Counted from the stretch's first letter, positions 53,345 to 62,850 are shown. The stretch: DNA of 64,000 nucleotides from an uncultured Muribaculaceae bacterium (GCA_934661195.1 CAKUJD010000001.1:362544-426543), one strand, 5' to 3'. Notes: generated from the sequence alone by a model not told the origin. Made by a program: numbers and translations.

Positions 53345-54091
53345 TCAGTGCGTGTCTTTGCGTCTTTCTATTATCAACTCGCTGCCTGCCACCATGGGCA
53401 GTTGGCGCCCGATGTCGGCGGCGTTTTTCAGATGCGTTTCAAATGGCAGCTGTCCTTGCGTTTCGGTTTTTATTATAACCGTCATTCCCGGCCGCGCATA
53501 GTTGGCCACCAAGTGCAGCAGGTCGGTGTCGCGCAGGCGTATGCAACCCTCGCTGTCGCGCCCGGGCATTTTGTCTTCGTTGTTGGTGCTGCCGTGTATG
53601 CCTATGCCGCTGAACGGTGTTTCAAGCCGCATAAACCAGTGCCCGTAGCTTAGAATTGAGCCGCGTCCGTCGCCAAAGTCGTGGTGCCAGTCGCTGGCGT
53701 CTTGTATCTGCTTTATTGTGAACGGCTTGCCCGGTTCCGACTCGGGCGTGCGCATGTCGCCGCTGCCGTGCTTCTGCCCCAGCGCGCGGCTCAGACACAC
53801 GGGGTAGCGCGCCACCAGCACGGTGTCGCCGCCTTTGTCGCGGGCATACACCTTGAGCCTCAGTTCCTTTTTTGAAATCACTATGAATGCCGAACTGGCG
53901 TCGATGTCGGCTCTGCCGCAATACGCGCGTGCGGTGTCGGGGCGGTAGCCACCTGCGGCTGTTGCCGCTGCTGTGGTGTCGGCCGCCATTTCTGGCGTGA
54001 CGCCTGCTGGCTTTTCTGTGCTATTGCTGCTTCCGCAAGCAGCCATCAGCGTGGCCGCGGCGGCAATTATGATGTGCTTGAGAATGTTCAT
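53345..54091 (-). CDS. L,D-transpeptidase (YkuD) lipoprotein
   Basis: A 248-aa lipoprotein from the ATG at 54091, with lipobox ending at Cys19 (LMAAC). The catalytic core shows YGHWFMRL, GIHGSTNNEDK with His166 and SEGCIRL with Cys183. It should cross-link peptidoglycan or attach proteins to it. It starts in a 4-bp overlap with the upstream paralogue. The last 40 residues are unlike the paralogue. A longer frame from 54400 overlaps that gene and is rejected. Confidence 0.92.
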   Translation of the reverse strand: MNILKHIIIAAAATLMAACGSSNSTEKPAGVTPEMAADTTAAATAAGGYRPDTARAYCGRADIDASSAFIVISKKELRLKVYARDKGGDTVLVARYPVCLSRALGQKHGSGDMRTPESEPGKPFTIKQIQDASDWHHDFGDGRGSILSYGHWFMRLETPFSGIGIHGSTNNEDKMPGRDSEGCIRLRDTDLLHLVANYARPGMTVIIKTETQGQLPFETHLKNAADIGRQLPMVAGSELIIERRKDTH

Positions 54092-54714
54092 CTTGCAGTA
54101 TGATTGTCGTTGTGTGGCTGTTTTGCCTTGGCTTCGGCTTTTGCCTCCCATGGCAGCAGCCCTTGGCCTTCGGCCTTGATTATCACTGGCATCCCCACCC
54201 AGGCGTAGGTCTGCTTCAGCTTTATGATGTCGGTGTCGCGCAGGCGTATGCAACCCTCGCTGGCACGGCCTGGCACGGTGGCCTCGTTGTTGGTGCTGCC
54301 ATGAATGCCTATGCCCGAGTGGCCGGGTGTGAGCAGGCGCAAAAACCAGTGGCCGTAGGCCAGAATTGAGCCGCGCCCGTCGCCAAAGTCGTGCTTCCAC
54401 GCCTTGGAGTTTTCAATCGACACTATTTTGAATGGTCTGCTTTGCGGCGATTCGGGTGTGCGCATGTCGCCGCGGCGCTGTTTCTGCCCCTTGTTCTTGC
54501 TGAGGCAGGCAGGGTAGGAGGCCAGCAGTGTGGTGTCGCCTTTTTCCGCGCGATACACCTTAAGGTTGAGGTCGCGCTTCGAAATCACTATCAGTGTGTT
54601 GTGCTTCACCGTCGGCGCGGCCTTTGGCTGCTGCGCGGCATGTGCGGCTGCTGGCGTGAGGCCGATGGACGCTGCCAACGCCAGCGCCCATATTGCTTTG
54701 ATTACTGTTGTCAT
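54088..54714 (-). CDS. L,D-transpeptidase (YkuD), periplasmic
   Basis: A 208-aa exported protein with signal peptide 1-26 ending AHA-AQ. The catalytic core is YGHWFLRL, GIHGSTNNEAT with His138 and SEGCIRL with Cys155, nearly matching its downstream paralogue from residue 40 on. The C-terminus is rich in Lys and Ala (KAEAKAKQPHNDNHTAR) and may bind the wall. It overlaps the lipoprotein paralogue by 4 bp, so this looks like a tandem duplication. Confidence 0.93.
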   Translation of the reverse strand: MTTVIKAIWALALAASIGLTPAAAHAAQQPKAAPTVKHNTLIVISKRDLNLKVYRAEKGDTTLLASYPACLSKNKGQKQRRGDMRTPESPQSRPFKIVSIENSKAWKHDFGDGRGSILAYGHWFLRLLTPGHSGIGIHGSTNNEATVPGRASEGCIRLRDTDIIKLKQTYAWVGMPVIIKAEGQGLLPWEAKAEAKAKQPHNDNHTAR

Positions 54715-54763
54715 TTGCTATATATATTAATGTGTCTCCGTCGCCAATTCAGCCCAGAGTAGG

Positions 54764-55372
54764 CTATCGGGCGTAGGAAAACTGCTTTGATACATACACG
54801 TTATAGCCGCGGTAGTTCACCATGTAGAAGTCGCCCTCCTCGCCCACATAGGTCAGCACCTGGCCGCGGCGCGGGTGCACGTTTGTGCCGTCGGTGTAGG
54901 TGAGTGTGCCTGCCGACAGCGACGGGGCCAGCCGCAGCCTCACGTTTTGCCCGGTCACCACCACCTGCGTGGGATTGGCTGGCGCGGAATACTCGTGGCG
55001 CACCTCGTGCACCACCTGCTGCTTCATCACCACCGTGTCGTGCTTCACCACGGTGTCGGGCGCGGCGGCTTCGGTCACTATAGGTTCGTCGGCCTTGCTG
55101 CCGCCGCGGCTCACCCACATCACGGTTATGCCGGCAATCAGGGCAATCACCACAAGGCCGGCCATCACTATCATCACGTTTTTGGCCGATGACGACGACG
55201 GCCGCTGTGCGGGCTGCTGTGGTGCTGGTTGTGGCATCGGTGGGTGTGGAGGCTGCGCCGGTGGTGCAGGTGGGGTTGGGGGCGGCGTCTGCTCGCCGTC
55301 CACGGGCTTGCCGCAATATGGGCAGAATGTCACGTCGTCGTTAATCTCTCGGTTGCACGATTTGCATTTCAT
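54764..55372 (-). CDS. Zinc-ribbon, single-pass membrane protein with SH3-like domain
   Basis: A 202-aa protein from the ATG at 55372, chosen because it opens MKCKSCNREINDDVTFCPYC with zinc-ribbon Cys3, Cys6, Cys17 and Cys20. A proline-rich linker (29-57), a membrane helix at 64-87 and an exported bacterial SH3-like domain (about 140-202, QNVRLRLAPSLSAG and a final VNYRGYNVYVSKQF) follow. The layout matches the YARHG protein at the other end of this unit. SH3 domains of this kind often bind cell wall. Confidence 0.9.
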   Translation of the reverse strand: MKCKSCNREINDDVTFCPYCGKPVDGEQTPPPTPPAPPAQPPHPPMPQPAPQQPAQRPSSSSAKNVMIVMAGLVVIALIAGITVMWVSRGGSKADEPIVTEAAAPDTVVKHDTVVMKQQVVHEVRHEYSAPANPTQVVVTGQNVRLRLAPSLSAGTLTYTDGTNVHPRRGQVLTYVGEEGDFYMVNYRGYNVYVSKQFSYAR

Positions 55373-55489
55373 AAGTGTGTGGCTGTTTGTGAAATGTGTT
55401 TTGAGTTTATTTGTGGCCCTCCTTCGCGTGGCTTTGATGCCGCACGTCCACAATGCAATGGCAAAAATATCTAAATTGGGCAATGTGTG

Positions 55490-55497
55490 CAAATTTA
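55490..55497 (-). promoter_or_regulatory. Putative -7 promoter element of the four-gene envelope unit
   Basis: The minus strand reads TAAATTTG, then CAC, about 120 bp before the ATG at 55372. It is the same octamer seen at 7170 and 16264. Confidence 0.4.
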
Positions 55498-55877
55498 GCC
55501 CAGAAATTTATTGGTTTCGATGGGCTGCAGGCCGCTAGCGCATGTGTAATGCAATCGTTATATCTGTTAAATTGCTGTAAAAAATGCTAACCCGGTGCGC
55601 CTCCACGCCGTTTTGCCTTGAGGGTTGGACGCTTATGCTAAGGTCATGACTGCAGGCTTGTGGCTGCCGCAAGGGCCGGAAAGTTGCCTGAATGGCATTT
55701 TGACACCTTATGACGGGCAAAAACATGTTTTATAACATAAAGTGCGAACGAAATGCGCTAATGTGTCACACATGTCACTTTGTTTCGCACTGAAACTTGA
55801 TTGCTTTCGTTTGCACAACCATTAAAATTGCGAACCTAACTGAAGCGTAACAATGTGGAAAAAAATTGCGAAATTGC

Positions 55878-55908
55878 TTGTCTGTTACAACGAGAGTGAC
55901 TAATTTTG
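55878..55908 (+). promoter_or_regulatory. Putative promoter of the SusC-like operon
   Basis: TTG at 55878-55880 and TAATTTTG at 55901-55908 with 20 bp between. The start codon lies 106 bp further on, leaving a moderate leader. Confidence 0.5.
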
Positions 55909-56014
55909 TTTATCACTTATTAACAGTGGCCAAGTAACAAATTCCATTGACTTCCACCCTAACAAGGAAAAGAAGCAATACTTATTAAATATAAACCAAC
56001 TTAACAAAACATTT

Positions 56015-59000
56015 ATGGATTTTAAACGAGTCTTAAGGACGGTTTGGTTACTCATTTTGCTTGTGGTATCGACGGCAGTGTCGGCACAAACAAAGGTGAC
56101 TGGTACTGTCTATGAGTCGGATGGCAAGACACCCATGGTGGGTGCGACCATCATGCAGAAGGGCACCACCAATGGCACCAGCACTGACATTGATGGCAAA
56201 TTCTCTCTGAAAGTAACAGGCAAAAACCCTGTGCTCGTGTTCCAGTCGGTGGGCTACGCCAAGCAAGAGGTGGCCGCCAAAGGCAACACCGTGACAATCA
56301 CAATGAAGGAGTCGGGCGTGCTGCTCAACGACGTGGTGGTGACCGCACTCGGTATCACTCGCGAACAGAAGTCGCTGGGCTACGCCGTGTCGAAGGTCGA
56401 CAACAGCGAGCTCACCAAGACTTCGTCGGGCAACTGGCTGAACTCCCTCAGCGGCAAGGTGGCCGGCCTTAGCATCAGTGGCGCCGGCACTGGCCCCACC
56501 GGATCTCTCCGCGTGGTGCTGCGTGGCGAGCAGTCGCTTAACTACGGCAGCAACGAGGCCCTGTTTGTGGTCGACGGTGTGCCCATCTCCAACGGCTCGG
56601 TGGCCTCAGGCAGCGGCAGCGCTTACAGCAACGACGCCGCATCGGCCGACTTCGGTAACGGCGCAGCCGACATCAACCCCGAAGACGTGGAAAGCGTGAG
56701 CGTGCTCAAAGGCCCGTCGGCAACCGCACTCTACGGTTCGCGCGCAGCCAATGGCGCCATCATCATCACCACCAAGAACGGACGCAAGCAGAAAGGCGTT
56801 GGCGTAACCGTCAACTCGTCGGTGGTGTTTGAGAAGGCAAGCTACTTCCCCGACTTCCAGACCGAGTATGGCAACGGCGGCGACCTGGGCTACAACGACT
56901 TCAGTCTGTGGAACATCTCAGCCGAAGATGCCCCCGACGGCATAGCCCAGAGCCGCAACTACTCGCGCACCGGCTTCGGTGCCAAATACGACCCCAACCA
57001 GTATCGCTACCTGTATTCAAGTAAGGACTGGGAGACTGGCAAATTCACCAAAATGCCTTGGGTTTACCAAGACGACTGGTACACCGGCATCTTCGAGACC
57101 GGCACCACATTCAACAACACCGTCACCATCGACGGCGGCAACGGCAAGGGTGGCAACGCCCGCCTGAGCGTCACCGACACTCACAACGACTGGATCCTGC
57201 CCAACACAGGCTACCAGAAGCAGAATGTGTCGTTCTCAGGCACCACCGAGCTCAACAAGTGGATCAAGGTTTCGGCCAAGGTCAACTACAACCACCGCAA
57301 GAGCGACAACATGCCCGTGAGCGGCTACGGCAGCTACAACCCGCTGTACCTCCTCACCTGGGGCTTCTCCTGCAACCCCATCAGCGTATATAAAGATGAG
57401 TACTTCCAGGGCCGCTACACCGACGAGAACATCAACGGCGGCGGCAACAACGGCCACAGCCTTGTGAACCCTGGCACTCCCTACAACCCCTACCGCAACC
57501 TCTATGAGGCCACCAACGCCTCGACCAAGGACCGCGTGTATGGCAACGTGACCGCCACCATCAAGTTCCCCGTCAAGGGTCTTACCCTCGACATCCGTTC
57601 TGGTCTCGACATGAGCGACGAGTTCCGCCGCATCAAGCGCCCCGTGAACACCCCCAGCTATCTCAAGGGCTACTACCGCGAGCAGACAATTCGCTACAAT
57701 GAGTTCAACTCCGACTTCCTGCTGCGTTACGTGAACAACGACTGGGTGGACAAGCGCCTCGGCTTCAACGTGGCATTCGGTGGCAACACCATGACTCAGA
57801 AAACTTTCCGCCACTACGTCACTCTTAACGAGCTTGGCGTGGAGGGCGTCTACAATGTTAACAACGCCCCCGTCGATGTGCCCGCAGTTCCCTACGACTA
57901 CCGCAGCAAGAAAATCGTGAACAGCTTCTACGGTTTTGCTTCGGCAAGCTGGGACAACACTTACTTCCTCGACATCACAGGCCGCAACGACTGGTCGAGC
58001 GCGCTCACTCGCGGCAACTGGTCGTTCTTCTACCCCAGCATCAGCGCCAGCGTGCTGCTCGACAAGGTGTTTGGCCTCAAGGAAAAGGCCCGCTGGATCG
58101 ACATGCTCAAGGTGCGCCTGTCGTGGGCTAACGTGGGCAACGACACCGACCCCTACACCACCGAGGACTACTACAAGACCGAAAGCGACTACTCTGGCGG
58201 CTACTCGATGCCTTCTTCCATCGCCAACCGCTGGATCAAGCCCGAAAACGTTGAAAGCTGGGAGGCTGGTCTGGAAGCTATCTTCCTGAAAAACCGCTTC
58301 TCGCTCGACCTCGCGTTCTACAACTCAAGCACCACCGACCAGATTATCTCGGCCAAGACCGACCCCATTATCGGCGCAAGCTCGATGCGCGTCAACGCCG
58401 GCGAAATCCGCAACCGCGGTATCGAAATCTCGGCCCACATCGTGCCTGTGCGCACTCACGGATTCGAGTGGTCGATGGACGTGAACTGGTCGCGCAACTG
58501 GAACAAACTCGTCAGCTACCTCGACGGCTGGGATCCCGAAACTCCCCTCCAACTCGCCAACAACGGCACCACCATCGGCAACCGTGTGTATATCTACTCA
58601 TTCGTGGGCGAGGAAATGAACTGGATCTACGGTAAAGGCTATCAGCGCGCTCCCGAAGGCTCGTTCTACACCGACGAGAACGGCAACCAGGTTGACTGCT
58701 CGGGCCAAATCCTCGTCAATGCAAAAAATGGCTATCCTCTGCTCGACCAGCAGGCCAACCGCCGCATAGGCAAGGTTAACCCCACCTGGCGCGGCGGCAT
58801 GACTCACCGCTTCAGCTACAAGGGCTTCACTCTGAGCGCATCGTTCACCGCTCAGATGGGCGGCCACTGCTACTCGGTGACCAACTTCGCCCTGGGATAC
58901 CTGGGCAAGATTAAGGCCACTCTGCCCGGCCGCTACAACGGCCTCGTGGTGAGCGGCGTGAACGCTGTGAAGAATGCCGACGGCACCATCAGCTACACCA

Positions 59001-59335
59001 AAAACACCACCGTCACCGAAAACATCCAGACCTACTACGGCTCTTACAAGTATATCCGCGACAACGTGGAGGAGAACACCTTCAAGACCGACTTCCTCAA
59101 ACTCAAAGAGCTGCGCCTCGACTATGCGCTGCCCAAAAACGTGCTTGCCAAGACCCGCGTGCTGCAAAACGCATCGCTCGGTGTGTATGCCACCAATGTG
59201 TTCTGCATCACCAGCTGGCCGCAATACGATCCTGAGGCCGGTATGCTCAACGGTGCCAGCATCACTGGCGGCATCGAGGCCATGTCGTTCCCGATGACCC
59301 GCACTTATGGCGTCAATATCAAGCTCGGTTTCTGA
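56015..59335 (+). CDS. SusC/RagA-type TonB-linked outer-membrane transporter
   Basis: A 1106-aa outer-membrane receptor. Signal peptide 1-25, carboxypeptidase D-like regulatory domain (about 27-105, KVTGTVYESDGKTPMVGATI), plug with DVVVTALGITREQKSLGYAV and GSNEALFVVDGVPISNG, then the barrel, ending in aromatic GVNIKLGF. It would take up an oligosaccharide or peptide with its SusD partner. No ECF sigma or SusR-type regulator and no carbohydrate-active enzyme is encoded beside it, so the substrate cannot be inferred. Confidence 0.95.
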   Translation: MDFKRVLRTVWLLILLVVSTAVSAQTKVTGTVYESDGKTPMVGATIMQKGTTNGTSTDIDGKFSLKVTGKNPVLVFQSVGYAKQEVAAKGNTVTITMKESGVLLNDVVVTALGITREQKSLGYAVSKVDNSELTKTSSGNWLNSLSGKVAGLSISGAGTGPTGSLRVVLRGEQSLNYGSNEALFVVDGVPISNGSVASGSGSAYSNDAASADFGNGAADINPEDVESVSVLKGPSATALYGSRAANGAIIITTKNGRKQKGVGVTVNSSVVFEKASYFPDFQTEYGNGGDLGYNDFSLWNISAEDAPDGIAQSRNYSRTGFGAKYDPNQYRYLYSSKDWETGKFTKMPWVYQDDWYTGIFETGTTFNNTVTIDGGNGKGGNARLSVTDTHNDWILPNTGYQKQNVSFSGTTELNKWIKVSAKVNYNHRKSDNMPVSGYGSYNPLYLLTWGFSCNPISVYKDEYFQGRYTDENINGGGNNGHSLVNPGTPYNPYRNLYEATNASTKDRVYGNVTATIKFPVKGLTLDIRSGLDMSDEFRRIKRPVNTPSYLKGYYREQTIRYNEFNSDFLLRYVNNDWVDKRLGFNVAFGGNTMTQKTFRHYVTLNELGVEGVYNVNNAPVDVPAVPYDYRSKKIVNSFYGFASASWDNTYFLDITGRNDWSSALTRGNWSFFYPSISASVLLDKVFGLKEKARWIDMLKVRLSWANVGNDTDPYTTEDYYKTESDYSGGYSMPSSIANRWIKPENVESWEAGLEAIFLKNRFSLDLAFYNSSTTDQIISAKTDPIIGASSMRVNAGEIRNRGIEISAHIVPVRTHGFEWSMDVNWSRNWNKLVSYLDGWDPETPLQLANNGTTIGNRVYIYSFVGEEMNWIYGKGYQRAPEGSFYTDENGNQVDCSGQILVNAKNGYPLLDQQANRRIGKVNPTWRGGMTHRFSYKGFTLSASFTAQMGGHCYSVTNFALGYLGKIKATLPGRYNGLVVSGVNAVKNADGTISYTKNTTVTENIQTYYGSYKYIRDNVEENTFKTDFLKLKELRLDYALPKNVLAKTRVLQNASLGVYATNVFCITSWPQYDPEAGMLNGASITGGIEAMSFPMTRTYGVNIKLGF

Positions 59336-59383
59336 TGATGTGCAAAACGATTTATTTGAAAAATTAATTAAGTAGAGTAAACA

Positions 59384-60973
59384 ATGAACAAATCAATAAA
59401 ACACTTAGGACTGGCTGCACTCGCCACGCTCACCGTGGCTGGCATGAGTTCGTGCACCCACGACTTTGAGCCTACCAACACCAACCCCAACACCATGGTG
59501 GTGGGCGATATCGACCCCTACAGCCTGTTTGAGCCCCTGTTCTACAAGACGGCCAAGTCGATGTGGGAAAACTACACGTATAAGTGGAATGATGAGTTGG
59601 CGCAGTACACCGCATTCAGCGGCGGCACCACCCGCGAGGAGCACCGCTACAAAATAGGCGACGCCGACTGGTCGAGCGTGTGGAACGCCTATGCTGGCTA
59701 TGCCAACGACGCCCAGCACATGCTGGAGCAGGCAATAAAGTTCAAAGACCCCGCCGCACGGGCCGTGGCCACCACCTACAAGGTGCTGCTCATGAGCAAC
59801 CTCACCGACATGTATGGCGACATCCCCTACCGCGAGGCCTTCAAGGCCCGCAGCGAGGGCATCACAAAGCCCAAACTTGATTCACAGGAAGAAGTGTACA
59901 AACTCATGCTTGCCGACCTCGACAGTGCCAACAGCCTATATGCCAAGAACCCCGAGTTCAAGAAACCCTCAATGGACTGCATGTATGGCGGCGACATGGC
60001 CAAGTGGCGCAAGTTCAACAACTCGCTCATGCTGCGCCTGCTGTGCCGCGTGAGCGGCCGTGCCGAGATGAACGCTGGCGAGCTGGTACAGAAAATCATC
60101 GACAACCCCAGCAAGTATCCCATCTTCACCAGCAACGACGACAACGCCACCATCAACTATAGCGGCGTCGCCCCATACCGCAGCACCTTCTCCACCACCA
60201 AGGAGAGCGACTTCACCACCAACTCCTACCACATCTCTGAGCAGATGGTGAAACTCACTGTGGAATACAATGAGGTGGGCCTCCAAAGCTACTACGACCC
60301 GCGCCTCGACATCTGGGCAGTGTCAGGCAGCGAGGGCTGGAAGGGCGCCATTGCAGGCTGCCTGCCCGAGGACCGCAACAAGAGCAACAGCGGCGCTGCG
60401 CGACTCAACTTCCCCGTGCTTGCGCGCCCCGACTGCCAGGTGTTCTACATGGACTATGCCGAAGTCAACTTCATCCTGGCCGAAATGGCTCTGAAAAACG
60501 AAATCGCTGGCGGCGAGACTGCCGCACGCAGCTTCTACGAGTCGGGCGTGCGCGCCTCGCTCGAGAAGTGGGCCCCTCTGGGCCAGTACAGCGACCGTCC
60601 CTGCACCATCACAGCCGAGGACATCGACAAATATATGAGCTCTAAACTTGCCAACTGGGATCTAAACGACGACCACGCCAAGCTCATAGGCGAGCAAAAG
60701 TGGCTGGCCTTGTTCTGGACCGGCATGGAGGCCTACCACGAGGTGCGCCGCACCGGCTATCCCGTGCTCAAGATTGGCAACGGCACAGAGTATAACGACT
60801 ATGAGTTTCCCCAGCGCTTCGGCTATCCCAATACCACCGTGGCCAACAACCGCGCCAACGTCGACGAGGCTCTTAAGCGCATGGGCGGCGAAAACAATAT
60901 GCGCACTCCCATCTGGTGGAGCAAGCAAGCCATCACTGGCCAGTTATTATTCAAAAGAGGTGATCAACAATGA
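59384..60973 (+). CDS. SusD/RagB-type lipoprotein
   Basis: A 529-aa outer-membrane lipoprotein with lipobox ending GMSSC. It belongs to the SusD-like type with TPR-rich fold: FEPTNTNPNT near the start, TYKVLLMSNLTDMYGDIPY and YMDYAEVNFILAEMALK are typical. It caps the SusC-like barrel and binds substrate. It starts 48 bp after the SusC-like gene and overlaps the following gene by 4 bp. Confidence 0.94.
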   Translation: MNKSIKHLGLAALATLTVAGMSSCTHDFEPTNTNPNTMVVGDIDPYSLFEPLFYKTAKSMWENYTYKWNDELAQYTAFSGGTTREEHRYKIGDADWSSVWNAYAGYANDAQHMLEQAIKFKDPAARAVATTYKVLLMSNLTDMYGDIPYREAFKARSEGITKPKLDSQEEVYKLMLADLDSANSLYAKNPEFKKPSMDCMYGGDMAKWRKFNNSLMLRLLCRVSGRAEMNAGELVQKIIDNPSKYPIFTSNDDNATINYSGVAPYRSTFSTTKESDFTTNSYHISEQMVKLTVEYNEVGLQSYYDPRLDIWAVSGSEGWKGAIAGCLPEDRNKSNSGAARLNFPVLARPDCQVFYMDYAEVNFILAEMALKNEIAGGETAARSFYESGVRASLEKWAPLGQYSDRPCTITAEDIDKYMSSKLANWDLNDDHAKLIGEQKWLALFWTGMEAYHEVRRTGYPVLKIGNGTEYNDYEFPQRFGYPNTTVANNRANVDEALKRMGGENNMRTPIWWSKQAITGQLLFKRGDQQ

Positions 60974-62343
60974 AAACATTTAAGACAAATATTCTGAATC
61001 GTGTCAGGGCTCTGAGCCTGCTGGCACTTGTCGCAGCACTGGCCTTTGGCTTCACTTCGTGCAATGACGACAAATATGACGGCGACCCCTACTTCAACGT
61101 CGAGGGACTCACCGACGGCGCAATTGTGCTCGAGAATGTGGCTATCGACACCACATCCTACTCGGCCGCCAAGAAATTCGTGGTTCGCTCCAACCGCCCC
61201 TGGAAACTTGTGGCCCAGGGCGAAAATGGCTGGGTGCGCGTGTTCCCCTCTGAGGGCGAGGGCGACGGCATCATCCGCGTGTCATCGCTCGAAAACGTGA
61301 AGCCCGTAAACCGTGAGCTCAAGTTCAAGGTGCTGCTCGACGGCGAGGATTGCGGCCAGACCGTTACCATCATGCAAAAGCTCAGTGAGCCATACATGCG
61401 CGCCTCATCAAATATGGTGCAGGTGGCCCGCGAAGGTGGCGACGTGCTCATCCCCATCATCACCAATGTGCCCTTCACTTTCGAAATCCAGGGCGAAAAC
61501 AGCGATTGGGTTACGGCCACCCTCGACAGTGAGGGCGTGATTAAGCTCAACTGCCTCTACAACACCCCGGGTGCCGAGCGCAACGCCACACTGCACGTGC
61601 AGGGTGAGGGCGACTTCAGCAACCTGCAACTCAACATACCCATCACCCAGCTGGGCGAGGTGCTGCTGTATGAAAACTTCAGTTGGCTCGTTAAGAGCGA
61701 GGCAGGCGTTGACTATCCGCTCGTGGGTTGGGAGTACGACAAGTGCTTGCGCATCGACGCATGGAGCGCCGATGAGAAGTCGCACGGCTGGGAGTCGCGC
61801 AGCGGCCTCATGTCGAAGAAAGTGCCCGCAGCATACTCAATGAAGGGCTTCGTGAAGGTGGGCCGCACCAACTTTGGCGGCGAGGTGCTGTCGCCCGCGC
61901 TCACCAAGATTGAGGGCACACGCGACATCAAGGTCAGCTTCCAGGCGGTGGCCTATGCTGCTGCCACTGGCGCTGTCGACGACAAGGAGCTCTATGTGGG
62001 CGTGATAGGCGGCGGCAAGGTGGTTGGCATCACCGGCGGCGATGAGACCAAAAACAGCGTAGAGCGCTCATTCAGCTACTGCGACGAGAATGGCAACCCC
62101 ATCGAGCTCGTGGGCGTGGCTCACGCCACACTGCATGCCGACAACCAGTTTAACCAGAACATCGACCCCACCGGCCTTAAGATTTGGGATGAGCCGTTCA
62201 CCCACTACACAGTGCTCATCGAGGGCGCAACCAGCCAGACTCGCATCGCCCTGTTTGGCGGCCTCTTCGACACAGCCCTCAAGGGCGTGGGCAAAGGCAA
62301 GAACCGCATGTTCTTCGACAATGTGAAAGTGGAGTACCGTTAA
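60970..62343 (+). CDS. BACON-domain lipoprotein of the SusC/SusD operon
   Basis: A 457-aa lipoprotein with lipobox ending GFTSC. Two BACON-like domains (about 50-130 and 140-225, FVVRSNRPWKLVAQ then WVRVFPSEG; FTFEIQGENSDWV) precede a C-terminal beta-sandwich of about 230 residues (LLYENFSWLV to FFDNVKVEYR). It is likely surface-exposed and binds the same substrate. Its start codon overlaps the SusD stop (ATGA), so translation is coupled. Confidence 0.85.
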   Translation: MKTFKTNILNRVRALSLLALVAALAFGFTSCNDDKYDGDPYFNVEGLTDGAIVLENVAIDTTSYSAAKKFVVRSNRPWKLVAQGENGWVRVFPSEGEGDGIIRVSSLENVKPVNRELKFKVLLDGEDCGQTVTIMQKLSEPYMRASSNMVQVAREGGDVLIPIITNVPFTFEIQGENSDWVTATLDSEGVIKLNCLYNTPGAERNATLHVQGEGDFSNLQLNIPITQLGEVLLYENFSWLVKSEAGVDYPLVGWEYDKCLRIDAWSADEKSHGWESRSGLMSKKVPAAYSMKGFVKVGRTNFGGEVLSPALTKIEGTRDIKVSFQAVAYAAATGAVDDKELYVGVIGGGKVVGITGGDETKNSVERSFSYCDENGNPIELVGVAHATLHADNQFNQNIDPTGLKIWDEPFTHYTVLIEGATSQTRIALFGGLFDTALKGVGKGKNRMFFDNVKVEYR

Positions 62344-62368
62344 TCCAGCTCCATCCATAACTCAATAA

Positions 62369-62403
62369 AGCAGACCCCGAGGGCACCGCCCCCGGGGTCT
62401 GCT
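62369..62403 (+). terminator. Hairpin after the SusC/SusD/BACON operon
   Basis: AGCAGACCCCG and CGGGGTCTGCT form an 11-bp stem with a GC-rich inner loop, 26 bp past the stop. The downstream T-run is weak (GCATTTAG). Confidence 0.55.
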
Positions 62404-62568
62404 GCATTTAGCCGCCAAGAGTAGGCTGCGCCCTAAGCGGCAAAAGCTGTAGTGACGCGGCATGCCGAGTGCACTGAAAATTTTTATCCCTAAGCGGAAT
62501 AAAGTTTAAAGTTGAGGGTTTAAAGTTTAAGTAAATGACTACTAATAATCTGATTTACAGTTATTTGC

Positions 62569-62850
62569 TGTAGGGACGCGGCATGCCGCGTCCGACGGGC
62601 GTAACCCCCCAGCCTCACGGGTAGGTTACCTTTGTGCCGTCGGCGGCCTGCCGCGTCCGACGGGCGTAACCCCCCAGCCTCACGGGTAGGTTACCTTTGT
62701 GCCGTCGGCGGCCTGCCGCGTCCGACGGGCGTAACCCCCCAGCACGAAAGCAAAACCACATCAAATACGCCTCCATTGGGTGTAATCATTTACGTATAAT
62801 TGGCTGATTAATAGTAGATTGTGTCGGACGTGGCATGCCACGTCCCTACA
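62569..62850. repeat. Dispersed repeat with inverted ends, copy C, with internal tandem expansion
   Basis: The same element as at 2025 and 8474, starting TGTAGGGACGCGGCATGCC and ending GGCATGCCACGTCCCTACA. It is 282 bp instead of about 150 because a 65-bp unit (start TGCCGCGTCCGACGGGCGTA) occurs at 62584, 62649 and, partly, at 62714. An upstream GTTTAAAG stretch is shared with the other copies. Confidence 0.75.

Larger units (their letters stand above)
55373..56014. other. 642-bp divergent intergenic region before the SusC operon
   Basis: No gene is supported. It holds a minus-strand TAAATTTG element and a plus-strand promoter for the SusC-like gene. The middle (about 55550-55870) is AT-rich and could carry a regulator site or leader, but no riboswitch or small RNA was recognised. 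Confidence 0.5.

Noticed and set aside
62584..62760. 65-bp tandem units as a CRISPR
   Set aside because: The whole 65-bp unit repeats, including what would be the spacer, and there are only two and a part copies.
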